Of a DNA stretch of 64,000 nucleotides, positions 37,428 to 46,017 are shown piece after piece. Within the stretch, counting starts at the first letter, position 1. Each line of letters opens with the position of its first letter. The notes below the pieces were generated by a model. That model saw nothing but the letters and a program-made list of their open reading frames with translations, searched no databases and had not been told where the DNA came from. The DNA comes from Peribacillus muralis (GTDB taxonomy: Bacteria > Bacillota > Bacilli > Bacillales > DSM-1321). The stretch spans positions 2,470,001-2,534,000 of the forward strand of contig NZ_CP017080.1 in the NCBI RefSeq assembly GCF_001645685.2. The letters are read 5' to 3'. The position numbers and the translations under genes are program-made.

Positions 37428-38219
37428 TCAAGCCCAGTTCTCCCTCTGCTTGGTTATGAATGCAATGTCATGTTGGTAATGTTCAAGATGACCCTCATCT
37501 ATCATCTTTTGAAAAGCAGGATCACCTTCACTCGCCTTTCTGGTAATGGTTTTGCATAATCCTTCTAGTCGCAGTAGGACCATTTCCAGATAATTCACTG
37601 CTATCCCTTCACCGTAGGATTCAAAAAACATTCCAACTCTGTTTTTAATGCGATACGCATCTTGACTTGCATTATAATGAACTTTTTCACCTGTTTCATT
37701 TAGATAAAATCTGCTTAATGGTACACAAGTGTATAGGGTATATGCTATGTCCCAAAGTCGTGGACCAGGTCCTGCTACATCGAAATCAATGATTCCGATT
37801 GGCCTTTCTTCTTGAAAAATAATATTATATAACGCAAAGTCGTTATGACATATCACCTCAGTAGGTTGCGGGGTCTGATCGATTGATGGCCAATCATCAT
37901 TGAACGAAAAGTCGCTTACAGCATCATGATAGTGCCGGAGCATTTCGCCCATTTTCCGTAAGACATCATCTGACCACATATACTTTTTCAAGGGATAATT
38001 GCCCGCTTCTCCTTCGATGTACGATATAATTTCTCTTCCATTTTCATCGATACCTAAAAATTCCGGGGCGTATTCGTACCCTTTCTGATCAAGATGCGTT
38101 AATAATTCATGGATCCTATTGCTATTTGGTTTCAATTCCCGTCTCACCGTATCACCTGATTTGTAGACTTTTGAGACGTTGCCACCCGCCAACAATTCTT
38201 CATTCGAACGATTAGGCAT
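37428..38219 (-). CDS. APH-family phosphotransferase
   Basis: Protein-kinase-like fold related to aminoglycoside and choline kinases. The catalytic loop is VICHNDFALYNIIF and the metal site is GIIDFDVAGPGPRLWDIAY, both intact. 263 residues. Most chromosomal members phosphorylate small metabolites and do not give drug resistance, so I make no resistance claim. AAGGAGG precedes the ATG. Confidence 0.85.
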   Translation of the reverse strand: MPNRSNEELLAGGNVSKVYKSGDTVRRELKPNSNRIHELLTHLDQKGYEYAPEFLGIDENGREIISYIEGEAGNYPLKKYMWSDDVLRKMGEMLRHYHDAVSDFSFNDDWPSIDQTPQPTEVICHNDFALYNIIFQEERPIGIIDFDVAGPGPRLWDIAYTLYTCVPLSRFYLNETGEKVHYNASQDAYRIKNRVGMFFESYGEGIAVNYLEMVLLRLEGLCKTITRKASEGDPAFQKMIDEGHLEHYQHDIAFITKQRENWA

Positions 38220-38363
38220 ACATAGACCTCCTTATCTTGTTTTTGCAAACCTGTCCGTTAAAAGATAACACATTTAACGTGTCCAAAGGACGATCTTGCG
38301 ACTTGCTCACTATACTCTCAGCTAAAGGAAGGTAGGTCATCCTAAAAGTGATTTCCGAAACTC

Positions 38364-38402
38364 AAAAAGGTTTCGGAAGGAATGCCATCCCGAAACCTTT
38401 TT
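38364..38402. terminator. Terminator of ilvE
   Basis: Perfect 13-bp stem AAAAAGGTTTCGG/CCGAAACCTTTTT (38364-38376 with 38390-38402) with A/T runs on both sides. 15 bases past the aminotransferase stop. Confidence 0.85.
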
Positions 38403-38417
38403 GAAATAAAATAAGTA

Positions 38418-39506
38418 TCATTGAGTGACTTTTTCTTCAACTTTCATTGTCCAATTCAACTCATCTTCAATTTTACCTCTTTGAATATCAGTAAGTGTAT
38501 CATAAAGCTTTTTGGATAATTCACCAGTTTCTCCATTCTGAACGATCATTTCCTCACCGTTCCATAAAAACTCACCAATTGGCGATATGACAGCAGCTGT
38601 ACCTGTTCCAAAGGCTTCTTCCAGGAGACCTGACTTATAGGCTTCATAAACTTCCTCCATGGAAATGCGTCTTTCAGTAACTGGAAGATTCCAGTGTTTA
38701 AGTAATTCAATAATCGAATCACGTGTAATCCCAGGAAGTATGCTGCCATTTAAAGCCGGGGTAATGATTTCACCGTTAATCTTGAAGAATACATTCATGC
38801 TTCCAACTTCTTCAATATACTTTTTCTCTACACCATCCAGCCAGAGGACTTGGGCATAGCCCATCTTTTCGGATACCTCTTGTGCTTTGAGGCTTGAAGC
38901 ATAATTGCCACCAGTTTTAGCTTCTCCAGTACCCCCGTTCACTGCACGGGTGAAGGCTGATTCCACCGCTATTTTAACGGGATGGATCCCCTCTTTATAG
39001 TAGGAACCGACAGGTGACATAATGATTATGAACTGATAGTTGTGTGAGGAGGAAACGCCTAGATATGGCTCGGTCGCTATGATGAATGGCCTGATATATA
39101 GCGATGTCCCCTCTTCCTGAGGTATCCACTCTTTATCAACGCTAATTAAGGTTTTCAAAGCCTTCAAGGCAAAGTCCACATCGACATCCGGTATACATAG
39201 CCGTCCGTTTGAACTATTCAACCGCTGGAAATTCTTTTCGGGACGGAATAAAATTACTTCATCTTCCGGCGAGGCATATGCCTTCAACCCTTCAAAAACG
39301 GATTGACCATAATGAAAGATCATCGCTGACGGCTCTAATGTGAGCGGTTGATAAGGAACAATTCTGGGATCATGCCACCCTTGTCCTTGGGTGTAATCCA
39401 TAATAAACATATGATCGGTAAACTGCTTACCGAACTCAAGCTGGTCGGCTTGTGGTTTTACCTTCTTTGCTGTGCTAAGCGTGATTTGCATGTCTTGTTC
39501 CTTCAT
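38418..39506 (-). CDS. ilvE: Branched-chain amino acid aminotransferase
   Basis: Class IV PLP aminotransferase acting on leucine, isoleucine and valine. The PLP-lysine region is GGNYASSLKAQE; LWLDGVEKKYIEEVGSMNVFF and the GSILPGITRDSIIEL phosphate site follow. 362 residues from the ATG at 39506, which has AAGGGG eight bases upstream; an in-frame ATG 15 codons earlier does not. Two CodY-like boxes lie upstream, matching the CodY control known for B. subtilis ybgE. Confidence 0.93.
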   Translation of the reverse strand: MKEQDMQITLSTAKKVKPQADQLEFGKQFTDHMFIMDYTQGQGWHDPRIVPYQPLTLEPSAMIFHYGQSVFEGLKAYASPEDEVILFRPEKNFQRLNSSNGRLCIPDVDVDFALKALKTLISVDKEWIPQEEGTSLYIRPFIIATEPYLGVSSSHNYQFIIIMSPVGSYYKEGIHPVKIAVESAFTRAVNGGTGEAKTGGNYASSLKAQEVSEKMGYAQVLWLDGVEKKYIEEVGSMNVFFKINGEIITPALNGSILPGITRDSIIELLKHWNLPVTERRISMEEVYEAYKSGLLEEAFGTGTAAVISPIGEFLWNGEEMIVQNGETGELSKKLYDTLTDIQRGKIEDELNWTMKVEEKVTQ

Positions 39507-39568
39507 TACCAAAACCCCTTGCTGAATAAATTTACAAGATTTCACTTCCATAAAATCTATCTCTAATT

Positions 39569-39598
39569 AGTTTACTCCTATCAGGAATCATAGTTCAA
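39569..39598 (-). promoter_or_regulatory. Probable ilvE promoter
   Basis: TTGAAC (39593-39598) and TAAACT (39569-39574) on the minus strand with an 18-base spacer, 63 bases upstream of the ilvE start. Confidence 0.5.
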
Positions 39599-39611
39599 GT
39601 CCTTAAGACTA

Positions 39612-39646
39612 AATTTTCGGAATTTTTTAAAAAATTTTCGGATTTA
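39612..39646 (-). promoter_or_regulatory. Two CodY-like boxes upstream of ilvE
   Basis: Two copies close to AATTTTCWGAAAATT lie at 39612-39626 and 39632-39646, immediately upstream of the predicted -35. The first matches at 12 of 15 positions on the minus strand. CodY represses branched-chain amino acid genes when nutrients are plentiful. Confidence 0.55.
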
Positions 39647-40258
39647 TCCAAATTACTTATGCATGATTCCTGAAAATAAGGCTGCGTATGCCAATGATAT
39701 AAAAAATTAGTTTTCATTTCGTCTGTTTCAGCCTGTCCGTTTATTGAAAAACAAAAACAAATTTTTATAAATTCCCAGTAGTAAAGCCAATATGTCGTAT
39801 ATTATATCATAAGAAAATACCTATCGCTTGTTCAATAAGCTATTTCATAATAATTATTAAATGATAACCCTTACATCGTTGTATTGCCTCCCGTTTTACC
39901 TAAAGGCTGTTTTCGCATTATTTTGTTGCTGTTCAGCAAGTAATGCGGTGTGCATGATTTCTCCTCCAATGAACACTTACTGCCTGACAGGAGTCTCGCA
40001 CTTCCGCTCCAACCTTTAATCATTTCGTTTAAAAACAACACTCTTTATGAATTGAGCCTACCTTAGAAATTAATCGCCTGTTGCTTTCCAAATCTTGAGT
40101 AGGATACTTTTTGACGTGACTTCCGTTGGGTAATCAAAGCTTTTTTTTGCGTTTCTTCGCCCCCTTTCTGATTTAAAACTTCTTTTGAACCTTTGTAATT
40201 AGTTTAACTTCGTGGCAATTAAGGGAATCAAGTAACAATGGAATTAGGGGGGATTTTT

Positions 40259-41326
40259 TTGTGGATCAATAAACCATTTTTTAAATATGCCTGTGCGATT
40301 ATATTGATCATTTTAATCATTTTTTTACTAGGTAAGATTGAATATGTTTTACAGCCGCTGCAAAACATCATTGCAGCCATGTTCTTCCCGATTATTTTGG
40401 CGGGGCTACTATATTACGTATTACGGCCCGTCGTTAACCTATTAACTGAATTTATCCCAAGGACCATCAGCATTTTCACTGTCTTTTTGATTATACTTGG
40501 TTTGATTGGGTCAGTTAGTTACTTTGGAAGTCCTATTGTTGTGGACCAATTTCAAAAACTATCCGAAGACCTACCGAACAAAGTCAAGGAAATCTCTAAA
40601 GAATCTGAAGATATCATCCAGGAAAATGACTTTGGAATTGTTAATACGGAAGCGTTAAAAGAAAATGCAGGGAAACATTTGAAGGAATATTCCGAAAAGA
40701 TATTAGTGAATATAACTACCGTTTTTACCACGATAACAAGCGTCTTGACAGTACTTATCATTACACCATTCATTTTATTTTATTTCCTGAAGGATGGAGA
40801 TAAACTAAGACCATTCCTGCTAAAATATATCCCAAGTGACGTGGAAGCAGAGGGAAACACGATTTTAAAAGATGTCGATAAAACACTTTCAACGTACATA
40901 ATCGGCCAATTTATCGTATCGCTGGTAATTGGAACATTAATGTATATAGGCTATCTGATTATCGATTTGGATTATGCTCTTGTCTTGGCCCTTCTCGCGA
41001 TGATCTTTACAGTCGTACCGTTTCTTGGACCATTAATCAGCATCCTCCCTGCCCTTTTCATTGCTTTACAGCAAGACGTAGGGATGGCAGTGAAAGTGCT
41101 TATCGTCCTCACTATCGTTCAACAAGTCGAAGGTCATCTTGTAACCCCGAATATTATGGGAAAACGTCTCAATATCCACCCATTGACCATCATCTTATTG
41201 TTACTTGCTGCAGGTTCAATCTACGGATTCATCGGCATTTTAATCGCCATTCCCACTTATTCCGTAGTAAAAACGATTTTAGGTAACTTCAGGAAGTTCT
41301 ATAGATTAAGAAAGAGGACGATGTAA
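40259..41326 (+). CDS. AI-2E-family membrane transporter (YueF-like)
   Basis: A membrane protein of about 355 residues of the UPF0118/AI-2E exporter family. Several hydrophobic helices flank a soluble segment rich in charged residues (about 90-150), and the C-terminal half carries the family sequence PFLGPLISILPALFIAL and HLVTPNIMGKRLNIHPL. I prefer the TTG at 40259, preceded by AGGGGGG, to the ATG at 40238, which would place that site inside the gene. It lies convergent to yueI, as yueF lies near yueI in B. subtilis. Substrate not known. Confidence 0.85.
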   Translation: MWINKPFFKYACAIILIILIIFLLGKIEYVLQPLQNIIAAMFFPIILAGLLYYVLRPVVNLLTEFIPRTISIFTVFLIILGLIGSVSYFGSPIVVDQFQKLSEDLPNKVKEISKESEDIIQENDFGIVNTEALKENAGKHLKEYSEKILVNITTVFTTITSVLTVLIITPFILFYFLKDGDKLRPFLLKYIPSDVEAEGNTILKDVDKTLSTYIIGQFIVSLVIGTLMYIGYLIIDLDYALVLALLAMIFTVVPFLGPLISILPALFIALQQDVGMAVKVLIVLTIVQQVEGHLVTPNIMGKRLNIHPLTIILLLLAAGSIYGFIGILIAIPTYSVVKTILGNFRKFYRLRKRTM

Positions 41327-41355
41327 GCGCTGATATCCGAGCCATTTATCCACGA

Positions 41356-41385
41356 TTAAAAGGAGACCTGAAGGTCTCCTTTTAA
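41356..41385. terminator. Bidirectional terminator between the exporter and yueI
   Basis: Perfect 13-bp stem TTAAAAGGAGACC/GGTCTCCTTTTAA (41356-41368 with 41373-41385), 4-base loop, between two convergent genes. Confidence 0.9.
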
Positions 41386-41422
41386 CGTCTGATGTTTGGC
41401 TACACTACTGATTGCTTTTTCA

Positions 41423-41875
41423 TCAGCGTTGATTAAATATTCTTTTCACCCATTGTTTTAAGTTCGTTTTCATGCTTTTCTCTTTTTTAATTTGAAAGGT
41501 CTGTTTTTGCTTTTCCACATATATTTCCTCTTTGTTTATTGCATCGTTTTCGGCTAGCACAAGACCTAATTCAGAGTCATGGTCCTTATTCAGGACAATT
41601 TTATATGGAATATTATGATTCGTAGCCAATTTAATATATTTACCAAGGTACTGATAGTCCATCTGACCATTCAATAACAAATTTGCATCTGAATGCCGTT
41701 TCATCATTTGCTCGATCTCAGGATAAACATTAGTTTCAAAAACTTGGCTTTTTTTCAAGACGATGATGACGCGCTCCCTTAAAGTGCCGAGAAATTCTTT
41801 TCGCTCACCTGGCTTAATTTCTTTAGGACCATAAATCCCTTGTTCTAAATAGTCCTCGACTTTTAGGCGTGACAA
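41423..41875 (-). CDS. yueI: YueI-family protein (DUF1694)
   Basis: A 150-residue soluble protein. The family block YGPKEIKPGERKEFLGTLR opens it, RERVIIVLKKSQVFE and LLLNGQMDYQYLGKYIKLA follow, and the C terminus is basic. DUF1694 has a ribosomal-protein-like alpha/beta fold but no established function. Monocistronic and convergent to the AI-2E gene. Confidence 0.85.
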   Translation of the reverse strand: MSRLKVEDYLEQGIYGPKEIKPGERKEFLGTLRERVIIVLKKSQVFETNVYPEIEQMMKRHSDANLLLNGQMDYQYLGKYIKLATNHNIPYKIVLNKDHDSELGLVLAENDAINKEEIYVEKQKQTFQIKKEKSMKTNLKQWVKRIFNQR

Positions 41876-42093
41876 TTATTCCCACCTCCATTTTCACTTC
41901 AATAATGTATGTAATATGGCCAAAAACAGTGCCCATCATTCTTAATATATCGAAAAAAGTCGAATTTAGACCGACTTGTCTCCCCCACTAAGTGTACCCT
42001 CCCCATAACAAATTGTCACTTTTTCCAGTCTGCATGCATAAGATAGTATATGCGTGAGTATATCCGCTGTTTTCAATAAGGGACGGGGAAAAC

Positions 42094-42840
42094 ATGAATA
42101 AAGTGTTGGTATTGGCATTAATATTCGTATTTAGCTTATTAGGGTTCGACCATTCTACCATTGCAGCATCAAGACAGCTGATTATCATCAAGAAAGCCAA
42201 TAATCAGCTGGCATATTACGAGAATGACAAATTAGTGAAGGTGTTTCCTGTTGCGACGGGAAAGGAAGCTTCCTATACCCCTGAAGGGAAGTTCAAGGTA
42301 GTGACAAAGATCATGAATCGTCCCTACTACAAAGGAAACATTAAGGGAGGAGATCCAAAGAATCCTCTGGGAAAACGATGGCTGGGGATTAATGCACGCA
42401 ATACACCGGGGAATACGTATGCCATTCATGGCAATAATGACTCTAACTCCATCGGGAAATATATAAGTGCAGGTTGTATTCGAATGTACAACAATGATAT
42501 CCAATGGCTGTATGAAAAAGTGAGGATGAACACTGTAGTCTTGTTTGCCAGTTCCAATAAGCCCTTTGCTTCCATCGCTGCTCAAAACGGGTATAAAGTG
42601 AGTGGCCCTGAAAGTGTGCCAGTACAGGCAACCCTATCGACATTAAAAAAAGGAAGTAGTGGTCCTCAAGTAGTTGAACTGCAAAAAAGGTTGACAAAAC
42701 TTGGATTTAATACGAAAGGAATAGACGGGGAATTTGGAAAAAATACCGAAGTGGCCGTAAAAACATTTCAAAAAACAAAAAAACTTACAGCTGATGGGGT
42801 CGTAGGACCCAAAACAAAAAAAGCGCTTGGCATAAAATAA
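42094..42840 (+). CDS. L,D-transpeptidase with peptidoglycan-binding domain
   Basis: A secreted cell-wall enzyme: signal peptide at residues 1-25 (hydrophobic core ending IAASRQ), then a YkuD catalytic domain with TYAIHGNNDSNSIGKY and the nucleophile motif SAGCIRMYN, then a C-terminal PG_binding_1 domain (LKKGSSGPQVVELQKRL, FGKNTEVAVKTFQKTKKL). It forms 3-3 cross-links or attaches proteins to muramyl peptides. The ATG follows GGGACGGGG. A terminator follows. Confidence 0.92.
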   Translation: MNKVLVLALIFVFSLLGFDHSTIAASRQLIIIKKANNQLAYYENDKLVKVFPVATGKEASYTPEGKFKVVTKIMNRPYYKGNIKGGDPKNPLGKRWLGINARNTPGNTYAIHGNNDSNSIGKYISAGCIRMYNNDIQWLYEKVRMNTVVLFASSNKPFASIAAQNGYKVSGPESVPVQATLSTLKKGSSGPQVVELQKRLTKLGFNTKGIDGEFGKNTEVAVKTFQKTKKLTADGVVGPKTKKALGIK

Positions 42841-42851
42841 TAAGTCATTCT

Positions 42852-42884
42852 GATATCCAATTTGAGAGGATATCATTTTTTTTT
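42852..42884 (+). terminator. Terminator of the L,D-transpeptidase gene
   Basis: GATATCC/GGATATC stem (42852-42858 with 42868-42874) followed by ATTTTTTTTTTG. Confidence 0.8.
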
Positions 42885-42954
42885 GCCGCTCGACCTCCAC
42901 TCATACAACATTACCCAGAACGACCTAAATTTCCCTACGGACATACCGGCTTTG

Positions 42955-42963
42955 TGTTATAAT
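42955..42963 (+). promoter_or_regulatory. Extended -10 promoter of the 33-aa gene
   Basis: TGTTATAAT, i.e. TG at 42955-42956 then TATAAT at 42958-42963, 63 bases before the ATG at 43026. No good -35 is seen, which is usual for an extended -10. Confidence 0.6.
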
Positions 42964-43025
42964 TTAATCATGAACAGCGAATCATAATCGCACTGTCTTA
43001 CATTACATACAAGGAGGAAAATCAA

Positions 43026-43127
43026 ATGTACGATGAACTTCTCATAACGATCATTAAATCAACCTTCGTTATCGGTTCCATCTTAATGTTTGTGATTTTA
43101 GGATTTGTAAAAGGACGTCAGCTTTAA
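43026..43127 (+). CDS. Small single-helix membrane protein (33 aa)
   Basis: ATG at 43026 is preceded by AAGGAGG with ideal spacing, and the frame ends at TAA 43127. The peptide has a short acidic start, one hydrophobic helix (about residues 8-27, IIKSTFVIGSILMFVILGFV) and a basic KGRQL end, consistent with a single-pass membrane peptide. An extended -10 promoter and a strong terminator frame it, so it is a complete small transcription unit. Function unknown; no family recognised. Confidence 0.75.
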   Translation: MYDELLITIIKSTFVIGSILMFVILGFVKGRQL

Positions 43128-43150
43128 TTTCAATTGTGAATAGCCACAAG

Positions 43151-43193
43151 CCTGATTACCTTCCTTTTTCATCTTGGTAATCAGGTTTTTTTT
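43151..43193 (+). terminator. Terminator of the 33-aa gene
   Basis: Perfect 10-bp stem CCTGATTACC/GGTAATCAGG (43151-43160 with 43176-43185) followed by eight T. Confidence 0.9.
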
Positions 43194-43203
43194 GAAGAAA
43201 GCC

Positions 43204-43332
43204 TTACCAATTCCATTTATCCGTTTTATCTAAAAGCTGATCAATGTCAAATGTAACAAGGTGGAATGGAACTGATTCTTCTGCAATCTCTTCAGTAGCT
43301 TGCAATAACTGGTCGATATCTATAATGGCCAA
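43204..43332 (-). CDS. Small acidic protein of unknown function (42 aa)
   Basis: TTG at 43332 follows GGAGAGG by six bases; the frame ends at TAA 43204. The protein is acidic and contains the block DIDQLL twice (residues 5-10 and 29-34), with a TDKWNW end. I recognise no family. It lies 110 bases downstream of the deoxyribosyltransferase-like gene on the same strand and could be co-transcribed. A short plus-strand frame in the same place has no ribosome site. Confidence 0.6.
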   Translation of the reverse strand: MAIIDIDQLLQATEEIAEESVPFHLVTFDIDQLLDKTDKWNW

Positions 43333-43442
43333 AACAGTCCTCTCCTTTTTAAATCGTCTTTACCCTCATTTAAAATACACTAAACAGTACGTTCAAAGGA
43401 TATTTTATAAGAGGGTAGCTTTTTAATTTCTATATTTGACAA

Positions 43443-43868
43443 TTAATCCATGCGAACGGAATTCTCCTTTTCCAATTCTTCCGGAGAAAGAGTATGTATC
43501 AATTTAACCAGCTTATAAAATGTACCGCTGCAAATGGTTACTCCGGGCAAATTATGAAAAATCGATTTTTTGTTAATATGATAGTTGTCTTTCTCGGGTG
43601 AATATACAATAATATTTTTATCTAATGATAAAGCATATCCAAGCTCGGAGAGATTCCCCTTTCCTGCAGTTAGGAAAATCAGCATAAAATCGGCTTCCTC
43701 AATGCCCTTTTTTTCGTATTCGCCAATGCCATCCGCAATTTGACTTTCTTCTTCATTGACTTGTATATTCCAGTCATTAACACAAGTAAACCCTTTTGAG
43801 GTCAGTTTTTTAATCAACGACCTTACTTGCTTCATATTTTTTTCGTCTGATGCCATATAATATTTCAC
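43443..43868 (-). CDS. Nucleoside 2-deoxyribosyltransferase-like protein
   Basis: A 141-residue alpha/beta protein opening MKYYMASDEKNMKQVRSLIKKL and containing EEADFMLIFLTAGKGNLSELGYALSLDKNIIVYSP, a pattern shared with the nucleoside deoxyribosyltransferase/TIR-like fold in which the Glu of the SELGYAL helix is catalytic. I cannot name a substrate. GTG start after GGAGGTG. Could equally be a non-enzymatic fold member. Confidence 0.55.
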   Translation of the reverse strand: MKYYMASDEKNMKQVRSLIKKLTSKGFTCVNDWNIQVNEEESQIADGIGEYEKKGIEEADFMLIFLTAGKGNLSELGYALSLDKNIIVYSPEKDNYHINKKSIFHNLPGVTICSGTFYKLVKLIHTLSPEELEKENSVRMD

Positions 43869-44152
43869 ACATACACCTCCAAAATCTATACTTATTCATA
43901 CTTTTTACCTACGTTACCTATACTATACATATTCGTTATAAAGAACGCAATATCCTTTCCGCAAAAAATAAAAAATTATAATTACAAAAAATAAATACCA
44001 TCATCCTTTTTAGGAGTGATGGCCGCTCAAAGATAGACGCGTATCGTAGCGTTTAATCCTTTTTTCTATAGATCACATTACCGGGGGATGCCCACTTTAG
44101 ATTAACGATTTAACATCGATCACCATTCACTTTCCAACATGAAGCCAAAATA
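43869..44152. other. Intergenic region without a recognised gene
   Basis: AT-rich stretch between two minus-strand genes, together with the terminator at 44153-44182 about 310 bases. An imperfect hairpin CCATCA/TGATGG lies near 44000-44025. No supported reading frame. Confidence 0.5.
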
Positions 44153-44182
44153 AAAATCTTGTCCTTTACTGGGCAAGATTTT
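44153..44182 (-). terminator. Terminator of the HicB-like gene
   Basis: AAAATCTTG/CAAGATTTT stem extended by CC/GG on the loop side, followed on the minus strand by TTTTATTTTG. Touches the stop codon. Confidence 0.8.
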
Positions 44183-44502
44183 CATTTCTCATATATGATA
44201 TTTTCGATTTCAATTCGGAATGGGGAAGCCTCACAGATATTAATTCCCCTATCAAGGTTCACCTTTTCCATTTCACTTGCATCCGGTATCGTTTTTTTGT
44301 CGTGAATGAAATGTTCGACCATGGTTTCCAATAGTTCTTGAGCACAAGCTAAGGCATCTACCCGGTTTCTGCCGCTAACTGAAGAAACAAATCCCTCTTG
44401 CCTGAAATCCGGAAAACAAACTTGAACAGAGAAAGAGTCGATAATCAACGGATGTTTTTCATAATAGAATACGGCTGGATACTCAAAGATTTGAATGGTC
44501 AA
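44182..44502 (-). CDS. HicB-like protein without HicA partner
   Basis: A 106-residue protein with the partial RNase-H-like pattern of HicB antitoxins: VCFPDFRQEGFVSSVSGRNRVDALACAQELLETMVEHF and a following IPDASE. No neighbouring HicA double-stranded RNA-binding toxin is present on either side, and there is no C-terminal DNA-binding domain. TTG start after AAGGGATG. Likely an orphan, of unknown role. Confidence 0.55.
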   Translation of the reverse strand: MTIQIFEYPAVFYYEKHPLIIDSFSVQVCFPDFRQEGFVSSVSGRNRVDALACAQELLETMVEHFIHDKKTIPDASEMEKVNLDRGINICEASPFRIEIENIIYEK

Positions 44503-44614
44503 ATTATCATCCCTTCATGAATATTTCCAATTATAAGTTAATTATATCATAAAATTTATCCAAAAAGAGGTTTATCTTCCTTTTTCTTTATTTGTCAAGT
44601 TATTTTATGTGTTA

Positions 44615-44896
44615 TCAATAGGTAGAAATATCCGTATTCACGACAAAATAAAAAAACACGAAGAAAATTAAAATCGCTATTATATTTAGAATGATCCCGA
44701 CTACGCTGCACACTTTTCCCGCTGTCACTAAACCATTTCCTGACTCTCCAGTAACCTTCATTTCCGCTTTGCTTTTTGATGCAAAGATTAGCCCAAGTAC
44801 ACCTAATATAATTCCGATTAAAGGAATAAGCAGGGAAAGTACTCCCATAACCAGCGTAACTATCGCTTTACTATTGCTCCGTTTAACTTCATCCAT
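44615..44896 (-). CDS. DUF4190-type membrane protein
   Basis: A 93-residue protein with two hydrophobic helices (VTLVMGVLSLLIPLIGIILGVLGLIF and VGIILNIIAILIFFVFFYFV) joined by an ASKSKAEMKVTG loop, the DUF4190 pattern. Function unknown. GGCGGGTGGG precedes the ATG. Confidence 0.75.
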   Translation of the reverse strand: MDEVKRSNSKAIVTLVMGVLSLLIPLIGIILGVLGLIFASKSKAEMKVTGESGNGLVTAGKVCSVVGIILNIIAILIFFVFFYFVVNTDISTY

Positions 44897-45282
44897 ATTT
44901 ACCCACCCGCCTTCTTACTTTATATATACGGCCAATGAAAGAAAAAGATTCAATTTTTATATGCTCAATCATTTACTGTAGGGCTCCCAGCTCCTTTCTT
45001 TGTTTGAGGAGGACAATAGTAACACCCAAAAATGAAAGTTATCCCATTGCTTACATTCTAGATACCCATTCATCAATCACCTGAATGTCAACAGGTCCGG
45101 AATATAATCATTCACATATCATGTGCCTCCGCAGACAGGTGCAACGAACAAAGCCTATCGTCAAAACTGAAGATTTGACTGTTTTGTCTTAACGGATCCA
45201 ATAGGTATTCAACATTCCTGCTGGAATACCAGTCTCCGCTAGAAAAGCGAGGGCTTCACGTACCATTTGACAGTTTGTAAAC
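44897..45282. other. Intergenic region without a recognised gene
   Basis: Between glnP (with its terminator) and DUF4190. Bases 45195-45255 contain GCTTTTCTAGCGGAGACTGG (minus strand), a degenerate repeat-like block. No supported reading frame and no riboswitch recognised. Confidence 0.4.
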
Positions 45283-45323
45283 AAAAAAATGTAGACAAAC
45301 TCGAATTATCGAGCCTATCTACA
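45283..45323 (-). terminator. Terminator of the glnQHMP operon
   Basis: TGTAGA/TCTACA plus inner CTCG/CGAG pairing (45290-45323) followed on the minus strand by TTTTTTT, 29 bases beyond the glnP stop. Confidence 0.8.
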
Positions 45324-45352
45324 ATATGAAGTGACTTGTGAAAGCAACATGC

Positions 45353-46003
45353 TTAAGATCGTCTCACTTCAAGCCTTTGTGCCATCAAGGACAGGCTATA
45401 GTTAACGACGAAATACATAAGTGCTACGAGGATCAAAATCGGTATTAAATATTTCTGACTCTGTCCGTAAATAATCTGCCCATGATGGGTCAGCTCCGGC
45501 AATGAAATGACGACCGCCAAAGAGGTGTCCTTCAAAAGCGAGATGAATTGGCTGACTATAGGGGGAACCATGCGACGCAGCGCCTGGGGCAGAATGATAT
45601 GTATCAAAGCCTGTGTATAGCTTAAGCCTGAAGACCGGGCTGCCTCCATTTGACCTTTATCAATGGATTTTAAACCGCTTCTGATGACTTCAGAAAGCAT
45701 CGCCGACTCAAAGATCGTCAAAGCCACGATGGCTGCAGGAATGATTTCCAGTTTAATGCTTATTTCTGGTAAAGCAAAATAAGTAAAAAATATGATTAAT
45801 AATAACGGTAAATTCCGTACCGTTTCTACGACAAGAGCTAATATTTGGGATAAAACCGGCACTTTTGCGTATCGGATTATTCCCACAATCCCGCCAATAA
45901 TGAAACTAAGAACGATCGATATAAACGCTACCTTAAGCGTTACCCATAAGCCTTCCAATAAAAATGCTAAATTATCCGGTGAATAGGCACCTGCAAAATC
46001 CAT
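45353..46003 (-). CDS. glnP: Glutamine ABC transporter permease GlnP
   Basis: A 216-residue His/Glu/Arg-type amino acid permease. The membrane segments and the cytoplasmic coupling loop KGQMEAARSSGLSYTQALIHIILPQALRRM (the EAA motif) are clear. It pairs with GlnM, whose EAA loop is nearly the same. GGGAGG precedes the ATG. Last gene of glnQ-H-M-P. Confidence 0.9.
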   Translation of the reverse strand: MDFAGAYSPDNLAFLLEGLWVTLKVAFISIVLSFIIGGIVGIIRYAKVPVLSQILALVVETVRNLPLLLIIFFTYFALPEISIKLEIIPAAIVALTIFESAMLSEVIRSGLKSIDKGQMEAARSSGLSYTQALIHIILPQALRRMVPPIVSQFISLLKDTSLAVVISLPELTHHGQIIYGQSQKYLIPILILVALMYFVVNYSLSLMAQRLEVRRS

Positions 46004-46017
46004 ACGTTATACCTCCC

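Larger units (their letters stand above)
39507..40258. other. Long intergenic region between ilvE and the AI-2E exporter
   Basis: This 752-base divergent gap holds the ilvE promoter and CodY-like boxes (39569-39646), a hairpin centred near 39930, and a 19-codon minus-strand frame (39896-39955) with GGAGGAG five bases before its ATG. I see no family for that peptide. Bases 39988-40014 resemble a fragment of a repeated intergenic sequence recalled from other Bacillaceae (TGGAGCGGAAGTGCGAGAC on the minus strand). No riboswitch or T-box was recognised. Confidence 0.4.

Noticed and set aside
37428..38219. Antibiotic resistance gene (aminoglycoside phosphotransferase)
   Set aside because: The fold is right but chromosomal APH-like proteins usually act on metabolites; nothing in the sequence or context indicates drug resistance.
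39552..40237. T-box or other riboswitch upstream of ilvE
   Set aside because: No AGGGTGGNACCGCG-type block or S-box/lysine motif is present; only CodY-like boxes are seen.
44182..44502. Complete HicAB toxin-antitoxin system
   Set aside because: No HicA-like frame is found on either side of the HicB-like gene.
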